In this document: piece by piece, positions 47,796-59,784 of the stretch
Position numbering within the stretch: position 1 is the first letter of the stretch
Layout: every line of letters begins with the position of its first letter
Origin: Microcebus murinus
Taxonomy: Eukaryota; Chordata; Mammalia; Primates; Cheirogaleidae
Direction of reading: 5' to 3'
Length of the DNA: 64,000 nt
Assembly (NCBI RefSeq): GCF_040939455.1
Contig: NC_134119.1
Location: 16,914,501 to 16,978,500, forward strand
Program-made: the position numbers and the translations under genes
Notes under the pieces: generated by a model
What the model was told of the DNA's origin: nothing
Database searches by the model: none
What the model saw: the letters and a program-made list of their open reading frames with translations, nothing else

Positions 47796-48042
47796 GACAT
47801 ATTTCAGAACTGCATGTATGTCTTAGCAATTTGACATTTAAGACAAGCCATTTTCAGTTATCTAGGACATTAGTATATATGATGAATGTATTTTAAAAGC
47901 ACAAAAATGATTTATGTCAGATATTTAGTGATAGGTAATAAGTGACCACCTGGTAGGCTTTAAAAGTAAGAAAAGCAATGTGTTGGAGTACCTACAGAAA
48001 ACCAGGATGTTGACAGTAACTAAAAAGCTGACTTATGGTTTG

Positions 48043-49700
48043 AAAATGGCAGCATGGAAGAAAGCTGGCTTCACTTCCACCCACAGAAAAACAAAAACAC
48101 ATATACAGCACCAAGATCACCACCAACGATATCCCAGAAAGCAAATATGAAGAGGAGAGACAGTTCCCAGGGCCACAGAGAAGTAAAAACACTCCAAGCA
48201 GATAGTAAGAGAATTGGACTTCCATGTCCATGACACCCCTCCCTACAACCTGCCCAGCATTAAGAGCATGGGAAGCATCCCCCAACTCCTGTTTTCTACA
48301 TAGGAAAAAGTGAGACTGAGGTGGACAACCAACTTGCCCACCATCTTGGGTTCCCTGGCAAGAGACCTGTCCTTTCCTCAAATCACTGGAAAAATCTGGA
48401 GTGCCAGGAGGGAGAAATATCCCTGAGGACAGATAGAGACAAAGGATGGAGGTGGGACTTCCATCTCCAGCCCTGGAAACTCTGCTCTGTATTAAGAAAA
48501 AAAGAGAGAAGATACCAATAAATAAAGTCAGAAAGGAAAAGAGGGTCATGACAACTGAGCCTGCAGAAATACAAAGAATCATCAGAGATTAATTACGAAC
48601 AACTATACAACAGCACATTGGCAAACCCAGAAAAAAAAAAAGAATAAATTCCTGGACACATACAACCCACTGTGATTGAACCATGAAGAGATAGAAAACC
48701 TCAAAGAACCCATAATAAGTAATGAGATCAAAGCCATAATAAAAAGTCTCCCAGGAAGAAAGAAGAAAAGATTTTCTTCTCCCAAAGAAAATCCCAGGAC
48801 CTGATGGCTTCACTGCTGAATTCTACCTAACATTTAATGGCTAATATGAATTCTACTCAAACTCTTAAAAAAAAAAAAAAATGAAGAGGTGGAAATACTT
48901 CCAAACTCATTCTACAAGGCCAGCAAAAACCAGGCTGGCCATAACAAATGCTGATGAGGATATAGAGAAAGAGAAACCCTTGTACACTATTGGTGAGAAT
49001 GTAAACTAGGACAGATATTATAGAAAACAGTATGGAGGCTCCTCAAAAATATAAAAGTAGAAATATCATATGATCCAGCAATTCCACTCCTGGCTATACA
49101 TTCAAAAGAAAAAAAAATCAATATATCAAAAAGGTATATGAATTATTCTCAGTAGCCAAAATATGGAATCAAAATGCCAAAGTACCCATTAATAAATGAA
49201 AAAATAAAGAAAATGTGATATATATCCACAATGGAATATTTTTCAGCCATAAAAAAATGAAATCCTGTCACTTGCAGTAACATAGACGGGACTGGAGGTC
49301 ATTATGTTAAGTGAAATACACCAAGCACAAAAAGACAAATATTGCATATTGTCACTCATACGTGGGAGCTACAAAAGTGGATCTCTTGAAGACAGAGGGT
49401 GGTTCAGAGGTCAGGAATGGGAGGGGAGAGAGGGGATAAAAAGAGGCTGATTAATGGGTACAAATATACAGCTTGAGAGAAGAAATAAAACCTAGTGCGT
49501 GATAGATCAATAGGATGACTATTGTTTACAATGATATATTGTATATTTCCAAATAGGTAGAGGAGAATAATTTGAATGTTTCTAGCATAAAGACATATAT
49601 TTAAGGTGATGGATATTCCAAGTATGCTGATTTGATCTTTACAAATTATATGGATGTATTAAATTATCACTTGTACTACCCCTCAAAAAAATACTTCATT
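48043..49700 (+). mobile_element. Internally deleted L1 (L1M type)
   Basis: Three L1 segments appear in order on the plus strand. (1) A 5' region from 'gaaaatggcagcatggaag', resembling an older L1 5' UTR (48,043 to about 48,540). (2) Part of ORF2 reverse transcriptase (48,570-48,925), including the motif 'PGPDGFTAEFY'. (3) ORF2 C-terminal and 3' UTR sequence (48,930-49,700) ending 'gtattaaattatcacttgtac'. The total is about 1.65 kb against a usual 6-7 kb, so ORF1, the endonuclease and most of ORF2 are missing. The 196-codon minus frame is antisense L1. Confidence 0.82.
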
Positions 49701-49704
49701 ATTA

Positions 49705-50940
49705 TTGCCTGGAAGCCAAATGTCACAACATTAACCAAATGGTTTCCCTATCTCAAGCTGGGTCATAGTCTGAGCAGAAATTTTGATTGTGATTACGATA
49801 AGTCTTTGTTTTTAATAACCTGAGATGATGGTTTGATTCTTCATTATTCACAAGAATATTTTCCTGAGAATCAGAACTAATTATTAATTGAAGCATTTCA
49901 CACACGGCAGAGAGAATGGATCTTTATGGGCCCAGATGAAACCCAACTCTGCTCTACAACTACACCACCACCACTACCACCTTTCCTCCTCTCCCTACAC
50001 CTGCCCCTCCCACCTCTTCTGCCTTCACCCCCAAACCTTCCCATCTTGGCCCCCTCCACCTTCCCATGTGGGAGTCCTCCTCTGTGCCCCTCAGCATGAG
50101 CCCACACTGACCCTGACTCTCTGCACTGTATCAGTCCCAACCAGCTACTTCTACCACTACCTCTTTTAGCACTTTCCACTTGGTACTGTTTCCAGTTTAT
50201 TTACTTAGCCTATCTTTATTTACTTGCCTAACACCTCCTTTAGTAGTTTCCTTATAAACTATAAAATAGCAGGCTACCTCTTTTTATTCCCTCCTGCCTC
50301 TAACTTATTGATGGCCACATGACTGCATGATTAAATCTAAACATGTTTTCCTCTCTCTCTCTCCTCACCAGCTGATGTGGAGCAGAGGGCAGGTTCTTTG
50401 GCTGATCCCAGAACATCCTTCCTCACTGCCTATGCGGCAGTGTTGCTCACAGGCCTGGAACTGGCCCAGCCTCCTACCCACAGTTCTGTCTGGGTTCTGA
50501 CTCTCAGTCACTTTCACTTTGAACAAAGGTGCCAGGGACAGGTGGATTTACCATGAAGCCAATCAGTCTGAAGCTTCCGGGCCCTTCCCTTGCATGGGTG
50601 GAGCTGTAGCAATTCTTCAACTTTTTAAAAAGGGACCCTTAAAATTATAAAAGTTGTAGGTCCCACAAAGCCTGGATCAGGCCCTGGAGAAAAGAGGTAC
50701 AAAGATTTACCAGTTAAAGCTTTGAATTACCAGCAGTTTTGTGTGTTTATTTTATTCTAATCTATGAACAGGCACACATAAAGATAGGCTGGCTGAAAGC
50801 TTATGGAGTATAGAAATATTTCCAACAGGTATTTGAAGAGGTGGTTTATGAGACCTAGAACAGATGGAAATATTTCTCTGCTGGTCAGCATAGAATCAAT
50901 CAGGACAAGTCACCCCAAAATGGCCTTAGTGTCTTATTTG
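49705..50940. other. Unassigned sequence with a C-rich block
   Basis: 49,955-50,060 is C/T-rich. Opposing 93-codon frames there are low complexity (H/P/S versus G/R). No gene or repeat family recognised in the rest. Confidence 0.4.
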
Positions 50941-50944
50941 AATT

Positions 50945-51330
50945 CCAAAGTTTCTTTCCTATCTCAGGGCATTTGCACATGCTGTTCCCTCTGCCTAGAA
51001 TAAGTGCTCTTCTCCCCAAATTAGGCAAAGCTAGTTCCTTCTTGACCTTCAATTTTCAATTCCTATGTCACTCTTTGAGAGGCTTTCTCTGAAATAACCC
51101 CTTACAGTTCATTGCATCTCTTCATTTATTTCCTTTATACTACATCTTCATATTAAAAAGATTTTTTGCACATATATTTGCTTACTTTTCGAATGTCTGT
51201 ATCCCCCACTGGAATGTAAGCTCAAGAGGGCAGAGATGGCAACTGTCTTTCATGCTCCCCAAGACCTGGAGTGTGCTTGGCTCCCAGAACAATGACTACT
51301 TGTGGAAGGAAGGGAAGAAGGATGGGTGGG
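50945..51330 (+). mobile_element. L2 LINE 3' part
   Basis: Sense L2 order: 'cagggcatttgcacatgctgttccctctgcctagaata', 'gtcactctttgagaggctttctctgaa', 'cactggaatgtaagctcaagagggcagagatggcaactgtc'. This covers the end of ORF2 and the 3' region. No complete frame survives. Confidence 0.78.
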
Positions 51331-51334
51331 TGTG

Positions 51335-51760
51335 TAGGTTTGATGGATATGATTCAAATCTAGTGAAATATTTATAGTCTACTATAATATTTTTTAACAC
51401 AACATACAGAAACATGAATAGTAAAAGTTAGTGCAAAAAAGTCATGCAAGAATATGCAAAGAAGATTACTCATACATCTAGGAGTCTGAGCATATTTTCT
51501 GCACTAGAAGACCGAAGGGATTCACCATCCTCCCCTCAAGACAGCAGTTCAATGTGGTAGTGAGAGGAGTCCAGGGAGAGGCATGGCCACCCAGGGTAAG
51601 GTAATAAAGTAGGAAAAGATCCCTGGGGAATTCCAACATTCCCCTCCATACTCACAAATCCATCCCCAGTGGAAGATCCCCGAATTTCTGGACAAAGATA
51701 AATTCTATAAATGTGTCTAACACATTCCTTGCATCGAAACTATTATATCAAGGGATCCCA
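51335..51760. other. Unassigned noncoding sequence
   Basis: No gene or repeat recognised. Confidence 0.4.
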
Positions 51761-51764
51761 GATG

Positions 51765-51935
51765 CCTGTATTTTAATTGGCTACATTGGGGTTGCCTGGG
51801 AAATTAAAAACAACAGAAAACATTCCTGGGTCTCTCCTGAGATTGACTGAATCTCTGGGTAGGCCTGATAAACAGCACTCAAAAGATCTTTCCATGATAT
51901 TCTGAGATGCAGCTACTATGTTTGAGGACAACTGT
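51765..51935. mobile_element. Possible hAT-type MITE remnant
   Basis: 'gttgcctgggaaattaaaaac', 'ctgaatctctgggtaggcctgataaacagcac' and a terminal 'gaggacaactg' hint at a MER5B-like element, but divergence is strong. Confidence 0.35.
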
Positions 51936-52136
51936 TTTGAATGATGGAACCAGAATTCAAAAAGACCTTAACAGGTTTGAACAATGTGTCAAAAAAGACA
52001 TGGCATGTTTGATACTGGAGTTTTGTATTCTCAGAGTCTCTCTAAGGTATCAAAGAAGCTAAGTTAATGAAAAAAGATTAAAATTCTCAGCAAATGAAGA
52101 GTGGGAAATCTTTTTCTGAAGGGAGAGATGTTTGTA

Positions 52137-52137
52137 C

Positions 52138-52215
<78 letters not shown>
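52137..52215. repeat. Compound TG/GA microsatellite
   Basis: About 13 TG units followed directly by about 25 GA units with a slightly interrupted end. Frames across it translate to HT and SL runs. Probably length-variable. Confidence 0.95.
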
Positions 52216-52220
<5 letters not shown>

Positions 52221-52277
52221 AGGGTGAAATACAGCATTAGACTGTGCTGAATATCTTTCATTTGGCCCACTCAGTTT

Positions 52278-52575
52278 TGTTGTGGTGGTCTTGAGACAGG
52301 GTCTTGCTCTATTGCCCATGCTAGAACACAATGGTGTCATGGTAACTCACTGCAACCTCCAGCTTCTGGGCTCAACCAATTCTCCTGCCTCAGCCTCCCA
52401 AGTAGCTAAGACTACAGGCACACACCACCACATCCAGCTAATTTTGTCTATTTTTTTGTACAGACAGGCTCTCACTCTTGCTCAAGATAGTCTCAAACTC
52501 CTGGCTTCAAGCAATTCTTCTGCCTCGGCCTCCCAAAGTGCTAGGATTACAGGTGTGAGCCACCATGCCTAGCCT
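52278..52575 (-). mobile_element. Alu SINE, antisense
   Basis: Reverse Alu from 'ttgagacagggtcttgctct' to 'ggattacaggtgtgagccaccatgcc'. A 15-bp duplication 'tggcccactcagttt' flanks it at 52,263-52,277 and 52,575-52,589. The 96-codon plus frame here is antisense Alu. Confidence 0.95.
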
Positions 52576-52594
52576 GGCCCACTCAGTTTAATTT

Positions 52595-53175
52595 CCACTT
52601 TTCACCCTACCCAGCACCTGGAGGCTGACCTAGATGAACTACCTCAATGGTCTCCCTTACCCTCAAGTTTCCAGCAGACCAAGACTGAGTTCCCTTAGGA
52701 AATTGGAGGAAGGCAGAAGAGTAAGATCTGGGTATTTATTCCCTCTGTCCTCTCCACTGGAGGTCTGTCTTCAACTGAAGGTCAAAGTCCCTCTACTTTA
52801 TTCTTCCTGTCTAAGAATTGCTTTATAAAACCTTTTCTCATTTGTTTATAATTTGAAGATACCATTTGTTTTTGCTGAGACCATGACTGATATAGAGACT
52901 CAATCTAATAGGAAGACAAGTTGAAGGCAGATAGGGTTATAGCTTAGTAGCTGCTTAAAAAAGAAAAAGCTAATGAGAATGTGGCCCTCTTATATTGCTT
53001 TAATATGTACATAGAATAAGGGTGATAGTCTCATGGTTCTCTGTGTAAATCTTGTCTCAACAGGGACTTATGTCCATTTTATAAGAAACATTGATATCCT
53101 GGAAGGGCCAGAAGAGCAGACAAATGGCTGATTAGAAGGACAAATTTCTGAGCTCATCCATTTCGGTAAACTCTT
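52595..53175. other. Unassigned noncoding sequence
   Basis: No gene or repeat recognised. Confidence 0.4.
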
Positions 53176-53179
53176 TGAC

Positions 53180-53410
53180 ATACCATAGGAGGCACCAGTG
53201 CATGGTGGACGTTCTACACGCCAGATGGCCTGGATCTGAATCCTGGCTCTGCTGCTTAATCAGTTGTGCAACTTGGTAAGTTATTTAACTTCTCTGAATC
53301 TCTGACCTGTTTCTTTAACTGTACAGTGGAAACAATAATAATAACAACTCTTCTCTCATAGGTTATGAGGATTGAATGAGTTACCACCTACAAGGCATTT
53401 CAAACACTCC
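53180..53410 (-). mobile_element. MIR SINE, antisense
   Basis: Strong reverse MIR: 'tggatctgaatcctggctctgctgcttaatcagttgtgcaacttgg', 'taacttctctgaatctctgacctgtttctttaactgtacagtgg', 'ataggttatgaggattgaatgag'. Confidence 0.83.
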
Positions 53411-53502
53411 ATAGAACAAAACAAATATGTTTAAAATAAATATTCAAATCATCATTCTGCAAATTTCAGAAAACCATCACCTTTAATAAATAACAAATTT
53501 CT

Positions 53503-53803
53503 GGCTGGGCACGGTGGCTCACGCTTGTAATCCTAGCACTCTAGGTGGCTGAGGCAGGTGGATCCTTTGAGCTCAGGAGTTCAAGACCAGCCTGAGCAAG
53601 AGCAAGACCTCGTCTCTACTAAAAAATAAAAAAAATTAGCAGGGCATGGTGGCAAATGCCTGTAGTCCCAGTTACTTGGGAGGCTGAGGCAGGAGGATTG
53701 CCTGAGCCCAGGAGTTTGAAGTTGCTGTGAGCTAGGCTGATGCCATGGCATTCTAAACTGGGCAAAAGAGTGAGACTCTGTCTCAAAAAAAAAAAAAAAA
53801 AAA
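53503..53803 (+). mobile_element. Alu SINE
   Basis: Full-length Alu from 'ggctgggcacggtggctcac' to 'tgagactctgtctc' plus an A tail. It carries 'ctgagcaagagcaagacc' but lacks the 'attggacaact' middle extension seen in the other two forward copies. Degenerate target copies (aaatttct / aaattcct) flank it. Confidence 0.94.
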
Positions 53804-53809
53804 TTCCTT

Positions 53810-54640
53810 TTTTCTGTAAATAGTAAGGTATTTTAAAATGGCTTAGTGTTTTGTATAGTATTAGTTTTAATTAACAAAGAGCCATTAATGTATGAATTAT
53901 GACATTAAAATGAAAGTTTGAGACACTGAATGACTTACTTCAGTGGAAAGTCTAAATTATATTTTGGAGGTTAAAAATTCTAATATTTTATTTCTGTGCT
54001 AAGATACAAAGAATGCAATTTGAAAGAGCCAATGCTAGGATTTTAATTATCCGCATCATTCCTGTCCATGTTGCCACAGATAACGATAGTATATTATCTG
54101 CTTCTATATTGTAACAATTTTGAGTAAGATCTCAACCTTATCCAAAGAGCAAAAATTCCAGCACATATAAATAATTTTTGTGTTAAAGTTCAGGTTTTAA
54201 AAGCTATGAAGCATGATATTGACAACTCTGACAATTTCCCATGAAAGTTGAAAAAAAAAAAGGTTTTTTTAAGAGTTTTTCTGTAAAAACTACTCTATTT
54301 TGTTAATACTTATTTTATAATCTCAACAGTTACGTTTGTTCACATAAAAGAAAAAAATACTCTGGCATTTTTTAACATAGTCAGAAAATAGTTATATATT
54401 AATAATTTTCCACCTTACATCAGCATTCTCTCTGCCATTTAAACTGCAACTTTAAATGATCGTTCAGAATCATTGGGAACTTGAGTATGTATGGAATGGA
54501 GGTGTTTATATGGACTCCCATGCTCAAAGAAGAGAGATGGATAACTTTTAACAGGTTTTTTATGATGCAGGAGAAGGGAGGAAAGGGGAGATGTAGCTGT
54601 GGAGAGAAAAGGTCATAGGAGCTGGACGATGCTAATGGTT
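53810..54640. other. Unassigned AT-rich sequence
   Basis: No gene or repeat family recognised. Confidence 0.4.
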
Positions 54641-54666
54641 AGGTTTTTCACTCTGCCTGTGCTCAG

Positions 54667-54946
54667 GGCATTTCTCCTGCTTAGCTAAAAGTTAGTGTTG
54701 AGGCTGTTCCTTCAGCTCATTTCCATTCACTGGAACAACGGCACTAAATTTGAAACTCCCAGCTGCGGAAAATTTCTGCAAAATCTCTGACAAGAACTCC
54801 GAGAAACTCCCTTCTCTCAAAGAAGTGAGGAAAGTCACGTAAGTCGTGGAGAAAGGGTATGCCAATGCCGGTCCCCTCCTTTTGAGTACCAAGCGCAGAG
54901 CCAGGCACAAGAACTTTCTCTACTCTGCCTCCCTTGCATCCTGCAG
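54667..54946 (+). other. Candidate exon with raised CpG content
   Basis: Preceded by 'aggtttttcactctgcctgtgctcag' and followed by a consensus donor 'gtaagg'. The 280-bp interval holds more CpG sites than its surroundings and no recognised repeat. It could be an internal exon or the first exon of an unannotated transcript. Two opposing minus frames across it have no known domain. Support is from signals only. Confidence 0.27.
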
Positions 54947-54949
54947 GTA

Positions 54950-55185
54950 AGGCCTTAGAAATTAACAGTTTGCTCAATTCACTGATGTTTTTATTAGCGG
55001 GTATATAATAAGCAATTTGAAGTCATGTAGAAGGTATTCATTCATCTATGTTTACTTTTTAAAAATCAATTGAAGCTCACTTTAGAAAGTTGCCCAAAAC
55101 TGATCACAAAGCTTCTTAGAGAAAATCATGCTGTATGTCTGTGTACATTTTATAATTGCTTCTTAAATATTATTCTGAATTAGAA
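54950..55185. other. Unassigned sequence
   Basis: Nothing recognised. Confidence 0.4.
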
Positions 55186-55189
55186 AACT

Positions 55190-55305
55190 TTCAGAATTCT
55201 ATGAGAATAAGGACTTTATCTATCAATTCTGTTGCTCTAGTGCCTACAACAGTGCCTGGGACATGATAGGTGCTCCATAAATATTTCATAAATGAATGAA
55301 AAGAT
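55190..55305 (+). mobile_element. L2 3' terminal fragment
   Basis: 'gagaataaggactttatctatc', 'tagtgcctacaacagtgcctgggacatgataggtgctccataaat' and 'aaatgaatgaa' match the L2 3' end. Only about 115 bp remain. Confidence 0.7.
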
Positions 55306-55364
55306 ATGAACAGGTACTAGAAATTTTTAATACTAATATTGAACCCAAGCTTTGTGAAGGTGTC

Positions 55365-55560
55365 ACGGCAGGTGCTTGACATGCACCATCTCAATCCCCC
55401 AACAATGGTAAAAGTTAAGTGCTGTTGACATCCCCAATTTATAGAAGAAAATGTTAAAGAGAAGGCAGGTAACTAGACTAAGATCTCACAGCTCAGAAAT
55501 GGAAGATCTGGCATCAAACCTGGATAGCTGAACTCCAGAGTCCGCAGTTAGAACCTCACA
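55365..55560 (+). mobile_element. MIR SINE
   Basis: Forward MIR: 'gcaggtgcttgacatgcaccatctcaatcc', 'gacatccccaatttatagaagaaaatg', 'gatctcacagctcagaaatggaagatctggcatcaaacc'. Confidence 0.75.
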
Positions 55561-55734
55561 GTTACTATACATGTTACTAATCCCTACTTCTCATTTTTCC
55601 CTGTAAGTAGATACTTGAGAACTCAAATCTGGTTTTTTATACACTGGTGAGAGATCATTCTACATTGACAACAAAGTTTATGAAAGCCAGAAATGTATAA
55701 TTATTTTCACTTATACACAAATTTATATTTTTTA

Positions 55735-56648
55735 AAAAAACTCCTTACCGATTGTGACTTAATACAAAATATGTACTTGGCCTCTGCCCTGGTACCTGAC
55801 ACAAAGCACCCCAAATCCATGAAAGTTCCTAAGTGACAGGGGTGATAGGAGCACCCTTTTATTATAATACTTGGTCTTAGCTCTGTGTTCCTGACACAAG
55901 AACTTCTAAAACCTTTGGAATTCTCTAAGTGAAAGGGGTGAGAGGAACATCTTTTGTTATACATAACAAGCCCCTTTCAATCGCACCTGAGTTTATGTCA
56001 ATGGGATGACTCTTGGACAATGAATGGGTAGTTTCTGACACAAGAATCAACCATGTGATTGATTTAGAGGGTTGGAACTTTCAGGCCTACTCCTTGACCT
56101 CCAGGATGGGGAGAGGGACTAGAGATTGAGTTCAATCACCAAGAACCAATGATTTAATCAATCATACCTATGTAATGGGACCTCTGCAAAAAAGTGTGAA
56201 TAAAGGGGTTTGGAGAGCTTTTATTTGGGATGCTGAAGGCACAATGTGCAGGGAGGGTGGCATGCTCAGAGAGGACATGAAAGCCACCCAGCCTTTCCCA
56301 CGTATCTTGCTCTACGCATCTCTTCTACTTGATTGTTCATGAGTTGTTCCTTTATAATACACTGGTAATAGTAAGTAAAGTGCCTTCTTGAATTCTGTGA
56401 GCCATTCTAGCAAATTATCAAACCCAAGGAGGGGGTTATGAGAAACCCCTAATTTGTAGCCTGTCAGTCATAAGCACAGGAGACTGGGCTGTGATCAGCA
56501 TCTGAAGTGGGGCAGTCATGTGGACTGAGCCCTTAAACTGTGGGGTCTGTGCCAAGTAGTTAGTGCCAGAAGTTAATTAAACTGTAGAACACCCAGTTGG
56601 TGCCCTCAGAGAATTCAAGAATTACAATATGTGGAAAATCCCTATATT
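55735..56648 (+). mobile_element. ERVL-type LTR with primer-binding-site remnant
   Basis: A long LTR-like unit with an 'aataaa' near 56,200, the segment 'gccattctagcaaattatcaaacccaaggaggg', and 'cataagcacaggagac...catctgaagtgggg' near the end. Directly after it, 'tggtgtcagaagtg' (56,649-56,662) resembles the tRNA-Leu primer-binding site of ERVL elements. The left boundary is uncertain. A 94-bp internal tandem duplication occupies 55,774-55,961. No gag, pol or env sequence is recognised. Family not assigned. Confidence 0.7.
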
Positions 56649-56669
56649 TGGTGTCAGAAGTGTATGAGA

Positions 56670-57165
56670 ATAGAGAGATAGTGTTTTCCTTCACTAATAA
56701 ATATTAAAACTCAACAGCTAATGAATTTCTCTCATTTTAAGCCCCTTCATAAAACTCCTTTGCTTTTCCCTTAAGAGGGCAGTGGAGCAGAGCAAACCAA
56801 ACAGAAACATGCTTCAAGTATAAGCAACTAATATGGCTGGTTGCAGCTAATGGAAAGCAGGTAATTTAAAACAGGTAGAGTGCTCTTAAAGTGTTTTTAG
56901 AAGTGGAAATAATGTAGGTGTCATTTATTGCATATACATCAAATCTAGTTTTGTCAACAAAATGAACAGCTTTTAGTGAATTTGAGGAGTTGAGAATGTG
57001 GCTCATTTAGATGTTGTTTTTTTTCATGGGTGTTTCATATAGACATCCTTCAGGCCATGGCCCCATCTAGCATATGGCATTCTGCGCATGCTTCATATGG
57101 GATGATGAGGACATAGGGCCCATGCCTTGGTGTCAAGCACCTTCAAAATATTACCAGCCAGGCAG
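56670..57165. other. Unassigned sequence after the LTR
   Basis: Possibly degraded ERVL internal sequence at the left end. No coding domain is visible. Confidence 0.35.
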
Positions 57166-57169
57166 GGAG

Positions 57170-57260
57170 GGAACCTGAATTTCAATCTCAGCTTTGATAG
57201 CATGTGCAAATCACTTAACTACTACTTGCTTTGGCTTCCTCAAAGTTGGAAAAGATAACC
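57170..57260 (-). mobile_element. MIR fragment, antisense
   Basis: 'gaacctgaatttcaatctcagctttgatagcatgtgcaaatcacttaac' fits the reverse MIR core. Short and diverged. Confidence 0.48.
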
Positions 57261-57264
57261 CTTA

Positions 57265-59780
57265 AACACCTTCCAGCACTAAACACATCTTTCAAATCAC
57301 TACCTTCCAAAGCTTTTCTTCTTACTAAATTCTAAATCCTTAATGATTTATACATATCTCTAACACCTTAAAAAAACAAAACAAAACACCTCTCCACTAG
57401 TTAGTCTACAAATGAATAAAAACAGCTAGGTAGGTGACTTACCAAAATTTCTTAGAGTTTGGTGACTTGGCAAATCTATGAGCTATGAGGACAGAATGCT
57501 AATTCTGCACTGACATTGTCATGCAGCCAAACTGCCTCTGGACTTGATGGGATGGTGGGCATTAAATGGTGAAGCAGTAAAACCTCTGAGTTCCTGCCCA
57601 GAAATTAGTACGACAGTCACATTTCTATATAAATCCAATTTTTCTTTTGTATTACAGTTGGTGCCCAAACAGAAAATGCACCACATCATCATAAGAATGG
57701 CCACAGATTAAAGGGCTCTGAGGACTACATAGCCATTCAACAATTAAAGTTGGTCACCTGCATTTTGCACAGTTGGATACATATCATGATAAAATTTGGA
57801 TACCTTAAAGAGAATTTTGACCACGTGCATAAGAAAAAAGCAGTGATTTTCTTTTTTCTTTTTTTTTTTTTTACAAATATTAATAGAGCTCCTGTAAAAA
57901 GAAAGTGACATTCCAACATGGGCCAATGTAGAGTAAAAATACTCAATGTTTAGAAACAGATTTATAGAACTTAAGACAAAGTCAAGTCTAAAGAGAACAA
58001 AATAGAAATACTCCTTCAGCCATTCTTTAATGAACTAGAACTAGACTTTAATATCCAAAACTATGGTAAGCCCACCAAAATCCGTTTTGTATGTTTACAG
58101 TTAATTAATATTTAATACAATGCATTTAGTTCTCATTCCAAAGGACAAGTGCACTCATTCCTAACCAATACTCTCATCATTTTCACACAGTTCTGAATTA
58201 TCAAATACTTTACAAAAGATACAGCTACACATAGAGTTTGGGACTAGGTGAGTCCCATCTGTCTATTTTAGTAAAAACTCTAGTATCCATATAAGGAGCG
58301 AGCAAAACCAAGCAAACAACTACAACCTTACAGATTGCTGACTTAGTGAGTCTCAGTTCTGTCTGAATGTGTTTGTGCTTTTAAAATAATTCACATAGTC
58401 AAACATACTGTAACACCTTTTAATCCAATCCCATTAGTAGCAGATACTGACAGCCAGTTCAATCAGCATTCATTCCAACACCCTTCTAAGCTTGCTTTCA
58501 TCACTATACTTCTGAAGACAAAAAGCTAAAACTATTAATACATTTTCCAGGTTCTCTCAGAGCTAGCATGTAACGTGGATCCACCAAGCCAACTCAAACA
58601 CATGAACCTTGGAGGTGAAAATGAACACATGAAGTATTAAGTGCATGAAAGGATGGCTCTTTAGGAAAGCATGGTGGCAAAGTATCTGGTTCTTTTGAGG
58701 AGTTGTGCCACAGTTTCTGGCACCTAAACAGACTTAAATGATGTGGGTAGTAGCAGCAGTGGTGCTTCTCCTAGGACAGTCTCTTGTTGTGGTTGGTCAT
58801 TTTTCAGGTGTCATATTTAGCTGTATTGTTCCCTGCTTAAACTATACATATAGAGTGGATTCTGTAGTATGCAACCCAGAGCTCTGATTAGATGCTGCTG
58901 TCTTCTTTTTCTCTCTGTGAACTTTCACCCTGTAGCATGATCAGCTGTAACAATCTTTTCCCCCCTCTTTTCCTTTGATTGAAGAAAACTTTTAGTGAAG
59001 GTTTAATCTCTGTTAACTATAGGATTCACCCCCACTATATATTCAGAAAATTTTAAAAGAGTAGAAGAAGCCAAGATTATACTGAAACTATAAATTTAAG
59101 TTGTATGACATTCCAGGAAAGTAAACATAAGCTTTTTCCCTCACAATAATACATGGGATGAACTGACAGTAAGTGTATATATTTTGTTAAAACCCACACT
59201 CACTGGAATCAAAGAAAGCCCAATATAATTATTATCAATCTAGTAAGGCTATAAAGTTAGTTAATTTTATTTCTTAAAGCACTCAGAACTTCTCAAGCAA
59301 ACTTTTGGAATTAGTCATTGCCTATATTTTTTTTTTCCTTTTTTAGTCCACATATAGATGACAAACACATGATACAGCAAGCTAGAGTTGTTTTGGTTTT
59401 TTTGTTTGTTTGTTTTTTCCTTCCCAGAAAGGAAGAAAATTCACATCAACTGGAAGAGCTGAAATCATGTTCAACACTCTGGGTAGACTTTGATTTCAGT
59501 CTCCCGTGGAACTCCACTCTCATTTATAATCATTCAAGTAACCTCTCTGGCATGATTATACTGGGTTTGACTTTATATAATTTTCTGCTTGAACACTCAA
59601 ACATAATGCTTCTTATTTTTAAAAAAATCTGCTTCAAATATTTCCCAATTAACAAAAATGATAAAAATGCCCCAGTACTACCTATATAATACTCCATTTA
59701 GGCAAAAGTATGAGGATGGGAATAAAACAGTGGGAAAAATAAAACTAATATCCATCAAGAGGCTACATGTCCCAGGCGCC
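57265..59780. other. Unassigned sequence; possible antisense retropseudogene
   Basis: A T-rich run at 57,849-57,871 could be the reverse of a poly-A tail, followed by more than 1 kb of non-repetitive DNA. I found no coding match and no clear target duplication, so a processed pseudogene is only a suggestion. A T-run near 59,327 and a GTTT repeat near 59,395-59,416 also occur. Confidence 0.3.
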
Positions 59781-59784
59781 TTAC

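Noticed and set aside
47992..48582. 196-codon minus frame
   Set aside because: It is the antisense of an L1 5' region, and its hydrophobic appearance comes from reverse-complement L1.
49898..50179. Opposing 93-codon frames with H/P/S or G/R bias
   Set aside because: Low-complexity C-rich DNA with no motif, so the lack of stops is compositional.
52282..52572. 96-codon plus frame
   Set aside because: Antisense Alu translation.
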